DNA of 64,000 nt from DASUPK01 sp963743575 (GTDB lineage: Bacteria > Actinomycetota > Thermoleophilia > Solirubrobacterales > 70-9). Under the pieces are notes generated by a model. It ran no database searches and was not told where the DNA came from. It saw only the letters and a list, made by a program, of their open reading frames with translations. The DNA is taken from positions 186,001-250,000 of the forward strand of contig CAVUQC010000002.1 of assembly GCA_963743575.1 (NCBI GenBank), read 5' to 3'. This document shows positions 8,506-16,502 of this stretch, in pieces. A program made the position numbers and the translations under genes. The first letter of the stretch is position 1. Each line of letters starts with the position of its first letter.

Positions 8506-9291
8506 ATGCTGGGCCGGCCGGCCAGGGGCGGAATCTGCGTGCTGCTCGTCGGGCTCACGTTGGCCCTCGCCGGATGCGGCGGGTCCTCCGGGGCATCCCC
8601 GGCCTCGCCGCAGACCGTCGCCGACCGGCTGGGCCAGACCGACGACGCCCTGAGGGGGGCAATCGACGACTGGCGTGCGGCGGGAGACCCGCCATCGAGC
8701 GCGCCGCCCCAGACGGTCCTCGACCAGTCGGCCGCGGTGCAGCTCGATGCGCGCTACCTCACCGCGCACCCGAACCTGACGGCTCAGGTCCTGCCGCTTC
8801 TGCCGGGTCCTCTCGCCGGGCAGGTGCGGCGCCTGACGAGGGCGGAGCGCGACCTGCTGCGGCTCTCGCACGGCGGGCGCCACAGGAAGCTCAGGGTCGG
8901 CGCGCCACCGCCGCTCTCCGACCTCGACTCCTTCTACCGGGAGGCGCAGAGCCGCTACGGGATCGGCTGGAACTATCTGGCCGCGATCCACCTCGTCGAG
9001 ACCAAGTTCAGCCGGGTGAAGAGCGACAGCGTCGCGGGCGCCAAGGGCCCGATGCAGTTCATCCCGTCCACCTGGCAGATCTACGGCGCCGGAGGCGACA
9101 TCCACGACCCGCACGACGCGATCCTCGCCGCGGCCAGGCTGCTCCGCGCCAACGGCGCGCCGCGGAGCTACGCCCGCGCCCTGCGCGCGTACAACGACTC
9201 CGGCCTCTACGTCGACGCCGTGATCAGCTACGCCCGCGAGATCGCGGCGAACCCCTACGCGATCTACTACCTCTACTGCTGGCTCCCCTAG
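8506..9291 (+). CDS. Lipoprotein lytic transglycosylase (SLT/MltB-like)
   Basis: The 261-residue product begins with a lipoprotein signal whose lipobox is LALAGC (Cys near residue 24), then a low-complexity spacer, then a lytic transglycosylase domain from about residue 140: RYGIGWNYLAAIHLVETKFSR with the candidate catalytic Glu near 165, GPMQFIPSTW, and AARLLRANG...ALRAYN. It should cleave glycan strands at the outer face of the membrane. ATG 8506 is chosen because it precedes the signal peptide. The 3' end overlaps the convergent ASCH gene by 68 bases. Confidence 0.88.
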   Translation: MLGRPARGGICVLLVGLTLALAGCGGSSGASPASPQTVADRLGQTDDALRGAIDDWRAAGDPPSSAPPQTVLDQSAAVQLDARYLTAHPNLTAQVLPLLPGPLAGQVRRLTRAERDLLRLSHGGRHRKLRVGAPPPLSDLDSFYREAQSRYGIGWNYLAAIHLVETKFSRVKSDSVAGAKGPMQFIPSTWQIYGAGGDIHDPHDAILAAARLLRANGAPRSYARALRAYNDSGLYVDAVISYAREIAANPYAIYYLYCWLP

Positions 9292-9853
9292 AGCCGGCGA
9301 GGTAGGCCTCACCGCGGGGCGAGAGCCGGTAGCCCGCCAGCAGGCTCTCAGTGAGGCCCAGCTCCTTGAGCTTGCGGACGTCCCGCTTGAAGGGCGCCTT
9401 CTCCATCCCGATGGAGGCCGCGAGCTCAGCGGCGAGGGTCTCGGGCCGCTCGGCGATCAGCTCGAGCAGGGGCCGGGTCCACGGCTCGCCGCGGCGTCCG
9501 TCCATCCGGTTCAGGCGGTCGTCAAGCTGCGCTCGTTCGCCCGGCGAGAGCTCCGCGCTCTTCCGGAGCGTGACCCTCGGGTCATCGCCGATCCGCCGGA
9601 ACTCGATTCGGTACAGGCGCCCCTCCGGGCGCAGGGTGCGAAGCAGCTCCGCTCGCGACCCGAAGCCCGCGCGGCGGGCGTCTCCCGCGGTGATCCTCCG
9701 CTCGCTGGTCGGCTCGACCCTCTCGATCGCCAGGACGCCGGCGCGTGTTCGCAGGGTGCCGCCGGCCTTCACGGTCGGCCGCTTCCACCGGCGGAAGGCC
9801 AGGTCGATCTCGCCGGCTTCGATCCCATCGAGCACCCGCCGGTTGAAGAGCAT
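9224..9853 (-). CDS. ASCH-domain (PUA-like) protein
   Basis: This 209-residue protein begins with an ASCH/PUA-like beta barrel: MLFNRRVLDGI, then the FRRWKRPTVKAG loop and IERVEP. The fold binds RNA or modified nucleotides. The second half (about 110-185) is helical and reads like a winged helix (LAAELAASIGMEKAPFKRDV, KLKELGLTESL). The tail is Arg/Ser rich. Its start overlaps the nfo stop in TGATG, so the two are coupled. Substrate unknown. The last 22 codons overlap the convergent transglycosylase gene. Confidence 0.75.
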   Translation of the reverse strand: MLFNRRVLDGIEAGEIDLAFRRWKRPTVKAGGTLRTRAGVLAIERVEPTSERRITAGDARRAGFGSRAELLRTLRPEGRLYRIEFRRIGDDPRVTLRKSAELSPGERAQLDDRLNRMDGRRGEPWTRPLLELIAERPETLAAELAASIGMEKAPFKRDVRKLKELGLTESLLAGYRLSPRGEAYLAGSRGASSRGSRSRRGSPRSRGRS

Positions 9854-10713
9854 CAGCCCGGCTTCCGGATCGCCTCACGGTGCAGCCTCCTGACGATCTG
9901 AATGTCCTTGCGCACTACCGCCTTCCCGTCCACCCCGGGGCCCTCGAGGACGGCGGGGAGCCCCTGCAGGCGCGGCTCGCCCAGGAAGGCGCGCATGCCC
10001 TTTCGGCCGATCTCTCCGTTGGGGATCGGAGCGTGCCGGTCGCGATTCGAGCCGCGGGGGTCGCGCGAGTCGTTCACGTGCAGAAGCTTGAGCTGCTTCA
10101 GGCCGATCTTCGAATCGATCTCGTCGACCAGCTCCTTCATCCCCCCGGGAGTGCGGACGTCGTAGCCGGTGGCATGCAGATGACAGGAATCGATGCAGAG
10201 GCCGAGGCGCTTGGGGCCGCCGGTCTTCTCGATCAGCTCCGCGGTCTCATCGAAGTCGCGGCCGAGGAGCTGGGGTGATCCCGCGGTGTTCTCGTAGAGG
10301 ATCGGGCAGCGCTCGGTCTCGGCCAGCGCCTCCTTGATCAGCTTCACGGCCCGCTTTCGCGCGTTCGTGCGCGTGTCGTCCTTGAGTGCTCCGGGGTGGA
10401 CGACCACGCCCATCGCCCCGATCGCATCACCGACGCGGAGCGCATGCGTCAGGGAGTCGAGCGACTTCCTGCGCATCTCCTTGTCGTTGGTCGCCGGATT
10501 GATCAGGTAGATCGCGTGGATCGCGACGACCTCGACCTTGGAGATCCCCATCGCCTCGCGGAAGCCCGCGAAGTCCTGGTCGGAGTAGCGGGTCGGGCGC
10601 CACATCCGCGGGCTCTGGTTGAAGATCTGGATCGCCTCGCAGCGAAGGTCCTCGGCGCGCTCGATGGCCCTGGAGAGACCACCCCCTGTGGAAACATGGG
10701 CGCCAATCAGCAT
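9853..10713 (-). CDS. nfo: Endonuclease IV (AP endonuclease)
   Basis: The 286-residue TIM-barrel enzyme begins MLIGAHVSTGGGL, the usual family start. Metal-binding segments seen include AIHAIYLINPAT, VVHPGAL, LYENTAGS, LCIDSCHLHATGYD and LLHVNDSRDPRGSNRDRHAPI, which together supply the three-zinc site. It cuts 5' of abasic sites in base excision repair. Longer upstream starts are rejected because they would run into gltX. The start codon lies back-to-back with that of gltX, and the stop is coupled to the ASCH gene. Confidence 0.95.
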   Translation of the reverse strand: MLIGAHVSTGGGLSRAIERAEDLRCEAIQIFNQSPRMWRPTRYSDQDFAGFREAMGISKVEVVAIHAIYLINPATNDKEMRRKSLDSLTHALRVGDAIGAMGVVVHPGALKDDTRTNARKRAVKLIKEALAETERCPILYENTAGSPQLLGRDFDETAELIEKTGGPKRLGLCIDSCHLHATGYDVRTPGGMKELVDEIDSKIGLKQLKLLHVNDSRDPRGSNRDRHAPIPNGEIGRKGMRAFLGEPRLQGLPAVLEGPGVDGKAVVRKDIQIVRRLHREAIRKPG

Positions 10714-10714
10714 G

Positions 10715-12110
10715 ATGAGCTCCGATCCGTCAAATCCCGTTCGAGTCCGCTTCGCCCCGTCACCGACGGGCGCCCTCCACATCGGTGGAGCGAGGACGGC
10801 ACTGTACAACTGGCTTTACGCGCGAGGCCGGGGCGGGCAGCTGGTTCTGCGCATCGAGGACACCGACCGCGAGCGCTCGACTCCCGAGAACGTCGAGCAG
10901 ATCCTCGATGCGCTCGGCTGGCTCGAGCTCGACTGGGACGAGGGGCCGGTCAGCCAGGCCGAGCGGGCCAGCCGCCATCGCGAGGCACTCGACCAGCTGC
11001 TCAAGGCGGGCAAGGCGTACCACTCGTTGGCTACAGCCGAAACGGTCAAAGCACTACAAGGCGCAAACCAACCTGGGCTTTCGCGGCGAGCCAGTTCCGT
11101 CAGACGCCGAAGGTGCTGCGATTCGATTGCAGATTCCGGACGGCGTCACGATCGTGCACGACGAAATACGCGGTGAAGTGAGCTTCGACAACGCCGTCCA
11201 GGACGACTTCGTGATCGCCAGAGGTGACGGATCGGTCCTTTACAACTTCGCGGTCGCGGTCGACGATGCGGACATGGGGATCACCCATGTGATCCGGGGT
11301 GACGACCACCTCTCCAACACGCCGAAGCAGCTGTTGGTGATGGAGGCTCTGGGGGAGACGCCGCCCCGCTTCGCGCATTTGCCCCTGCTCCACGGCCCGG
11401 ACGGCAAGAAGCTCTCCAAGCGTCATGGCGCCGCCAGCGTGCAGGAGCTCCGCGACTCCGGCTATCTGCCGGCGGCGGTTCGCAACTACCTGGCGCTGCT
11501 CGGCTGGGGAACCCAGGACGACACCACGATCATGAGCACGGACGAGCTGGTCGAGCGCTTCGACATCACAGACGTCGGGCGAGCCAGCGCGATCTTCGAC
11601 GAGCAGAAGCTCCGCTGGCTGAACGGCCGTTTCATGCGCGAGATGGACCTCGACGCCTACACCGAGGTCGTCGCACGTCACCTCGGCCGCGAGCCCGACG
11701 AGCGCCTGCGCGCCGCTTGCGAAATCGCCCAGGAGAAGGCGCAGACGCTGGACGAGGTGTGGCCGCTGATCGGGTTTCTCTTCGAAGAGCCCGAGACCGA
11801 CGAGAAGGCCTGGCGCAAGGTGATGAATGACGGTGCGCTGCCACTGCTCACTGAGGCGCTCGAGGCGCTCCGTGGGGCCGAGGCGTTCGAGCCGGCTGAG
11901 CTCGAGGCGTCCCTGGGCCCGATCCTCGCCGAGCACGACGTGAAGCCCGGCAAGCTCTATCAGCCGATCAGGGTCGCGATCACGGGCACCTCCATCTCGC
12001 CGGGCATCTTCGAGTCGCTCGCGGTGCTCGGCCGGGAGCGCTCGCTGGAGCGCATCGAGCGGGCCGTGCTGCGGCTTTCCACGGATAGCAAAGACCGCAC
12101 TTCTGGGTAG
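10715..12110 (+). CDS. gltX: Glutamyl-tRNA synthetase, interrupted by an apparent +1 frameshift
   Basis: This class I aminoacyl-tRNA synthetase has VRFAPSPTGALHIGG (HIGH box at 22-25) in one frame, and THVIRGDDHLSNTPKQ, GPDGKKLSKRHGAAS (KMSKS-type box) and the C-terminal anticodon domain in the next frame. Removing one C at 11054 joins ETVKA directly to YKAQTNLGFRGEP, giving a normal 464-residue enzyme. So the gene is either mis-sequenced by one base, shifted during translation, or broken. ATG 10712 is an alternative start that overlaps the nfo ATG. GatCAB in this window fits a non-discriminating enzyme that also charges tRNA-Gln. Confidence 0.88.
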
Positions 12111-12153
12111 ATCGCCGCCCAGGCTAAATAATCGCCACGCCTATGCCGATTAG

Positions 12154-13215
12154 ATGGGCATGGCGACAGCAGCCGCTACTACGCGGAAAGCACAGAACGG
12201 AGCACGCGGACAGGGGCGCGGACGCGTGCTCGCAGCCGCCTTCGACGAGGCCGAGCGCCAGCCAGCGCTGCAGGAAGGGCGCGAGCAGGCCCTCGAGCAG
12301 GTCAACCGTGGTGCTCCGCCGCACGAGGTCGCCGCGGTCGTCGAGGCCGACGTCGGCCTCACCTCCGCGATCGTTCGCGCCGCCGGCCAGATCCAGGGCG
12401 CCGGGCGCATTCGCAGTGTCACCGACGGCGTCGAGCGGCTCGGCCCCGGTGCGGTCGAGGCGATCCTCCGCTCCGCACCGTCCTACGACATCTTCAACGG
12501 CGATGGCCGCCTGGCCCTCGCGCCCGACCGCTTCCGGCTGCACGCCCTCGCGGTGCAGCGCGCCGCCGACCGGATCGCGGAGGTCAGCGGGATCGGCGAT
12601 CGCGACGAGCTCGCCCTGGCCGCGATCCTCCACGACATCGGCCGACCTGTTCTGGCTCGTCTGCACCCGGGCTACGCCGAGCGCTTCGACCGCCGCGGCG
12701 CCACCCCCGACGACCGCATCGCCGAGGAGCGCCGCGAGCTGGGCATCGACCACGCCCTCGTCGGCGGAGTCCTCACCCGCCGGTGGGGCGTCCACGCACG
12801 GGTCGCCGAGGCGATCGAGCGTCATCACACTCATCAGGCTGAGGGCATGGCCGCCGTGATCCGCGTAGCGGACATGGTCGCCGCCCACATCGAGGACTGC
12901 CCCGTCAGCACCCAGGACCTCGTCGAGGCCGCCGAGAAATGCGGCATGGACGAGCTGGCCGTGCGTCAGGTCCTTTACGAGCTTCCCCAGGGCAAGGGTT
13001 CACGGCGCCGGGCCACCGGCCCGTGCCCGCTCTCCTCAAGAGAGCTGGACGTCCTCCGGCGTCTCGCCGAGGGCAAGGTCTACAAGCAGATTGCCGTCGA
13101 GCTCGATCTCTCGGCGAGCACGGTTCGCAGCCACCTGCACAACGTGTACGGCAAGCTCGGCGCCCTCGACCGCGCGCAGGCGGTCCTCATGGCGACCGAG
13201 CAAGGCTGGATTTAG
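12154..13215 (+). CDS. HDOD-domain protein with C-terminal LuxR-type HTH
   Basis: The 353-residue product has an N-terminal HDOD/HD-type helical domain (about 30-245), with ALAAILHDIGRPVL (His-Asp pair) and EAIERHHTH, then a LuxR/GerE helix-turn-helix at about 290-350 (LSSRELDVLRRLAEGK, IAVELDLSASTVRSHLHNVYGKL). HDOD proteins act in signalling and stress, and the HTH makes this a likely DNA-binding regulator. There is no receiver domain, so the input is unknown. ATG 12160 is an alternative start. The 3' end overlaps the convergent VanZ-like gene by 29 bases. Confidence 0.85.
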   Translation: MGMATAAATTRKAQNGARGQGRGRVLAAAFDEAERQPALQEGREQALEQVNRGAPPHEVAAVVEADVGLTSAIVRAAGQIQGAGRIRSVTDGVERLGPGAVEAILRSAPSYDIFNGDGRLALAPDRFRLHALAVQRAADRIAEVSGIGDRDELALAAILHDIGRPVLARLHPGYAERFDRRGATPDDRIAEERRELGIDHALVGGVLTRRWGVHARVAEAIERHHTHQAEGMAAVIRVADMVAAHIEDCPVSTQDLVEAAEKCGMDELAVRQVLYELPQGKGSRRRATGPCPLSSRELDVLRRLAEGKVYKQIAVELDLSASTVRSHLHNVYGKLGALDRAQAVLMATEQGWI

Positions 13216-13612
13216 AGGCTTCGCCTCTTGCGTGGGTCCGCCCCCAGCCGGTGGGGGCGGACCGACGCATGCCGATCAGCAGCGCGGCGATCGCCATGCC
13301 GACGGCGTCGATCGCGACGTCCCTCGGCGTCCCCTCTCGTCCTCGGACGAAGGTCTGGTGGAACTCGTCGGTGCACGCGTAGAGGAGTGAGATCACGACC
13401 GCCCAGAGCAGAGGGCGCCGAGCGACTCCCCGCAGGGCCCACCACCAGGCTCCCGTGAGCAGCGCGTACCCGGTGATGTGACCGAGCTTCCGGAAGACGA
13501 TCACCCACCACGCGTGGTGGCCGGCGGCAGGCTGCGCGGAGAACCAGAAGATCACGCCCATCAGGGCGATCGGCACCAGGAACCGGAGGAGCCGGCGGTT
13601 GCGCGGATTCAA
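13187..13612 (-). CDS. VanZ-like membrane protein
   Basis: The 141-residue protein has about four membrane segments and the VanZ-family signatures IFWFSAQPA, KLGHITGYALL and LLYACTDEFHQTFVRGREGTPRDV, with the last motif on the loop before the final helix (DAVGMAIAALLIG). VanZ itself gives low-level teicoplanin resistance by an unknown mechanism; most family members are uncharacterised. The start (TTG 13612) is the first in frame. The gene is divergent from the Rrf2 regulator with 33 bases between. Confidence 0.85.
   Translation of the reverse strand: MNPRNRRLLRFLVPIALMGVIFWFSAQPAAGHHAWWVIVFRKLGHITGYALLTGAWWWALRGVARRPLLWAVVISLLYACTDEFHQTFVRGREGTPRDVAIDAVGMAIAALLIGMRRSAPTGWGRTHARGEASKSSLARSP
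13214..13263. terminator. Tandem hairpins at a convergent gene junction
   Basis: Two inverted repeats follow each other: AGAGGC/GCCTCT (13214-13228) and a perfect 11-bp GC stem at 13235-13245 / 13253-13263 with a seven-base loop. There is no T-tract. They lie inside the 3' end of the VanZ-like gene just after the HDOD-LuxR stop, so they probably end the plus-strand transcript. Confidence 0.55.
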
Positions 13613-13645
13613 CGCCGCGCCGCCCGGCCCGGTAAAAGGGTTGTC

Positions 13646-14044
13646 GTGATCTCGGTCACCTCGAAGTCACGTTACGCGGTGGTTGCGCTGGCGGAGCTGG
13701 CGCGCTCCACGGACAGCCCGATGCCGATCGGCCAGGTCGCCGAGCGGCGCGGCATCCCTGTCCAGTTCCTGGAGCAGCTCTTCTCGACCCTCCGCCGGGC
13801 GGGCATCCTGACCAGCCACCGCGGGGCGAAGGGCGGCTACACGCTCGCGCGGCCCGCCGACCAGATCAACGTACTCGAGGTCGTTCAGGCTCTCGACGGT
13901 GTCGTCGGCCAGGAGGGCAAGGAGGCCGGCGGAATCTGGGAGGAGGGGGTCGAGGCCCTGCGCGCCACGTTCCGGGACACGACGATCGCCGACATCTCCC
14001 GCCGCGAGGCCGAGGAGGCCGGCGCGGGGATCTACCACATCTGA
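13646..14044 (+). CDS. Rrf2-family regulator lacking Fe-S cysteines (CymR-like)
   Basis: This 132-residue Rrf2 winged-helix protein has SKSRYAVVALAELA at the N terminus, VQFLEQLFSTLRRAGIL as recognition region, the wing SHRGAKGGYTLARP, and LEVVQALDG. There is no cysteine anywhere, so it cannot hold the Fe-S cluster of IscR or NsrR. Cysteine-free Rrf2 proteins include CymR, the cysteine-metabolism repressor of Bacillus that binds CysK. cysK and cysE follow directly, which makes a CymR-like role likely by inference. Start GTG 13646; upstream sequence in frame does not look coding. Confidence 0.88.
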   Translation: MISVTSKSRYAVVALAELARSTDSPMPIGQVAERRGIPVQFLEQLFSTLRRAGILTSHRGAKGGYTLARPADQINVLEVVQALDGVVGQEGKEAGGIWEEGVEALRATFRDTTIADISRREAEEAGAGIYHI

Positions 14045-14202
14045 CTACTGCCCCCGCGTTCCTCGAAGCCAGGTCAAAAGCCTCCGAGGAGAGCGGGCGA
14101 ATCGCCGCTCCCTCGGCGGGAATGGCCACCAGTGTTGTAAGCCCATAGTCCCTTGCGTGTACCCCTGGGCCGACAAATCAATCCCCGGAAACCTGACCTG
14201 CT

Positions 14203-14219
14203 TACGCTAGTTTCTAGCG
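14203..14219 (+). promoter_or_regulatory. Palindrome over the cysK -10 region, candidate operator
   Basis: CGCTA-N5-TAGCG (14205-14219) is a perfect inverted repeat ending one base before the cysK ATG. It overlaps two possible -10 boxes (TACGCT at 14203, TAGTTT at 14208). A repressor here would block a leaderless cysK promoter. The Rrf2 protein encoded upstream is the obvious candidate. Confidence 0.45.
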
Positions 14220-15173
14220 ATGGCCGGGTCGAACGGGACCACCACGACGCTGCGGGTCGGTGCGGAGAGCTCCGCGCTCGTCGGCAACACGCCCCTGGTG
14301 GCGCTGCCGCGCCTCGGCGCGGACCTGCCGGGTGAGGTGGTCGCCAAGCTGGAGTTCCTCAATCCGGGCGGCTCCGTGAAGGACCGCATCGGGGTCGCCA
14401 TGATCGATGCCGCCGAACGCGACGGCCTGATCGAGCGGGGCCGCTCGGTGATCGTCGAACCGACCAGCGGGAACACGGGCATCGCCCTGGCGCTGGTTGC
14501 CGCGGCCCGTGACTACCGCCTGATCCTGACGTTGCCGGAGGGCATGAGCCGGGAGCGCACGGCCCTGCTGCGGACATACGGTGCCGAGGTTCACGAGACG
14601 CCGTCCCTGGGCGGGATGAACGAGGCGGTGGAGCTCGCGAACAAATTCGCCAAGGAACACGACGGCTTCATCCCGCAGCAGTTCTCGAATCCCGCGAATC
14701 CAGAGATCCACCGCCGCACGACGGCCGAGGAGATCTGGCGCGATCTCGACGGCGACGTCGATGCATTCGTCGCCGGGGTCGGCACGGGCGGCACGATCAC
14801 CGGTGTGGGACAGGTGCTCAAGGAACGGCGCCCCGACACCCGGATCGTCGGAGTGGAGCCCGCCTCATCGCCGGTGCTCTCGGGCGGTTCGCCCGGTGCG
14901 CACAAGATCCAGGGGATCGGCGCCGGCTTCGTGCCGGAGGTGCTCGATCGGGACGTGATCGACGAGATCGTCGGAATCAGCGACGAGGACGCGCTCGACA
15001 CGGCTCGGGCATCCGCCCAGCGCGAGGGCCTCTTGATCGGCATCTCGGCGGGCGCCGCCGTGAGAGCAGCCCTCGATCTGGCCGCCCGCGAGGAGATGGC
15101 GGGCAAGCGGATCGTGGTGATCGTGCCCGACTCCGGCGAGCGGTACATGTCGCTGCCGTTTTTCGCCCCGTAG
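14220..15173 (+). CDS. cysK: Cysteine synthase (O-acetylserine sulfhydrylase)
   Basis: This is a PLP fold-type II enzyme of 317 residues. The PLP lysine is Lys54 in GGSVKDR. The substrate loop is PTSGNTGI, the phosphate-binding loop GVGTGGTITG, and the C terminus has GISAGAA and PDSGERYMS. It converts O-acetylserine and sulfide to cysteine. cysE lies 30 bases downstream, so product and substrate enzymes are adjacent. It is preceded by the palindrome at 14205-14219. Confidence 0.96.
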   Translation: MAGSNGTTTTLRVGAESSALVGNTPLVALPRLGADLPGEVVAKLEFLNPGGSVKDRIGVAMIDAAERDGLIERGRSVIVEPTSGNTGIALALVAAARDYRLILTLPEGMSRERTALLRTYGAEVHETPSLGGMNEAVELANKFAKEHDGFIPQQFSNPANPEIHRRTTAEEIWRDLDGDVDAFVAGVGTGGTITGVGQVLKERRPDTRIVGVEPASSPVLSGGSPGAHKIQGIGAGFVPEVLDRDVIDEIVGISDEDALDTARASAQREGLLIGISAGAAVRAALDLAAREEMAGKRIVVIVPDSGERYMSLPFFAP

Positions 15174-15190
15174 AAGCGCCCTCGCCTCCC

Positions 15191-15196
15191 TAAGCT
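15191..15196 (+). promoter_or_regulatory. -10 box (TAAGCT) for cysE
   Basis: TAAGCT lies seven bases before GTG 15204 with no ribosome site. cysE may therefore also have its own leaderless transcript in addition to read-through from cysK. Confidence 0.45.
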
Positions 15197-15203
15197 TCTG
15201 GGC

Positions 15204-15941
15204 GTGCTTGGCCTGGGAACCATGAAGCGCGTCCTGCGGGAGGTGACGGCCGACGTCGCCTCCGCGCGGGAGCGCGATCCCGCCGCCCGAGGGATCGGAA
15301 CCGCCGAGATCCTGACCGGATGGGCCGGCGTGCAGGCCCTGCTCGCGCACAGGCTCGCCCACGCGCTCTGGGAGTCAGACGTCCCGCTGGTGCCGCGAGC
15401 CATCGCCTACACCAGCCGCGCGATCACCGGCGTCGAGATCCACCCGGCGGCCAGCATCGGCTCAGACTTCTTCATCGATCATGGCTCCGGGGTCGTGATC
15501 GGGGAGACCGCCGAGATCGGCGACCGAGTGACCCTCTACCAGGGGGTGACCCTGGGCGGCACCGGCTTCGCGCGGGGCAAGCGCCACCCGACGCTCGACG
15601 ACGAGGTCACGGTCGGTTCGGGCGCCAAGCTGCTCGGCCCCGTGACCGTGGGACACAACGCGAAGGTCGGCGCCAACACGGTTGTGATCGAGGACGTTCC
15701 GCCGAAGACCACGGTCGTCGGCAACCCCGGCCATCCCGTCCGCGTCGAGGGACGGCCGGTCGAGGGGCCGGACACCGACTGGATCCACCTGCCGGATCCC
15801 ATCGCCGAGGCGATGAAGGAGATGTCTGAGCGGATCGCGGAGCTCGAGAAGCGCCTCGCCGACGCCACCGGGGAGGCCGCCGCGGAGGCCGACGTCACCG
15901 AGCTCCGGCCGAAGAAGGGCCCGAGCTCCGCCGGCGGCTGA
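15204..15941 (+). CDS. cysE: Serine O-acetyltransferase
   Basis: The 245-residue product has a short helical N-terminal domain, then a left-handed beta-helix of hexapeptide repeats (about 80-190), with the catalytic IDHGSGVVIGETA and TLYQGVTLGGTG segments. It transfers acetyl from acetyl-CoA to serine, feeding CysK. It belongs to the short EpsC-type class. Unusually, the C terminus extends about 50 residues beyond the helix with a charged coiled coil (EAMKEMSERIAELEKRLADA) and a Lys/Ser tail, where CysE normally docks into CysK. ATG 15222 is a possible later start. Confidence 0.94.
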   Translation: MLGLGTMKRVLREVTADVASARERDPAARGIGTAEILTGWAGVQALLAHRLAHALWESDVPLVPRAIAYTSRAITGVEIHPAASIGSDFFIDHGSGVVIGETAEIGDRVTLYQGVTLGGTGFARGKRHPTLDDEVTVGSGAKLLGPVTVGHNAKVGANTVVIEDVPPKTTVVGNPGHPVRVEGRPVEGPDTDWIHLPDPIAEAMKEMSERIAELEKRLADATGEAAAEADVTELRPKKGPSSAGG

Positions 15942-16054
15942 CGGTTTACGCCGCCGGAGCGTCGAAGTTCGTCAATCAGAGCAAGGGAGACAACGGCCCC
16001 GGTCAGCCGGCGCTCCAGGAGTGCCAGAAGAGCGCTCAGCAGGGCGAGGGCGGG

Positions 16055-16420
16055 GTGGGCGATTCGGTCACCGTCTCCGGCGTCAATGTGGATGGCGACT
16101 CCGCCACCGGGACGGCCAAGGTCACCGGCAATGTCTTCGACGGACAGACCATCAAAGTCAGCCTCGTCAAGGACGGCGGACAATGGAAGCTCGATGAGTT
16201 CAACGGCTTCGAGGACTTCAATCGCGACGCTCTGGTGAACGGCTTCAAGGCCGAGTTTGCGAAGTCGGGCCTCAACGGCGCCGCCGTTGCCTGCGTGACC
16301 GCCAACCTTCAGAAGCAGAGTGACGAGGCCCTGGAGGCGAGCTTCACCGACTCGACCAACAACGCCCTGGACCAACAGGTCTTTGGTCCCTGCGCGCATC
16401 TCGCGGGGGGTGGCCAGTAG
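16055..16420 (+). CDS. Hypothetical protein, possibly the 3' part of a truncated secreted protein
   Basis: The first usable start in this frame is GTG 16055 (121 residues), but the frame is open and protein-like from the cysE stop (about 15944 on). The translated text there (VYAAGASKFVNQSKG, then LQECQKSAQQ) reads like the middle of a domain with no Met, signal peptide or lipobox. The later part alternates strand-like segments (VTVSGVNVDGD, KVSLVKDGGQWKLDEF), as in small NTF2-like lipoproteins, with Cys in ACVTAN and FGPCAH. A 5' deletion that removed the signal sequence is possible. Function unknown. Confidence 0.55.
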   Translation: MGDSVTVSGVNVDGDSATGTAKVTGNVFDGQTIKVSLVKDGGQWKLDEFNGFEDFNRDALVNGFKAEFAKSGLNGAAVACVTANLQKQSDEALEASFTDSTNNALDQQVFGPCAHLAGGGQ

Positions 16421-16490
16421 GACATCCGGCTCGGGTGAGCGTTCAGGCGGGCGCCCACCCGATGCTCCCTGAGCCGCCCGCTCGCGTGGC

Positions 16491-16496
16491 TATTCT
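16491..16496 (+). promoter_or_regulatory. -10 box (TATTCT) for pcrA
   Basis: TATTCT lies six bases before GTG 16503 and no ribosome site intervenes. Confidence 0.5.
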
Positions 16497-16502
16497 CGGC
16501 CT

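Noticed and set aside
14045..14219. Possible T-box, S-box or tRNA in the gap before cysK
   Set aside because: No T-box sequence, SAM aptamer core or cloverleaf could be found; only the palindrome at 14205-14219 stands out.
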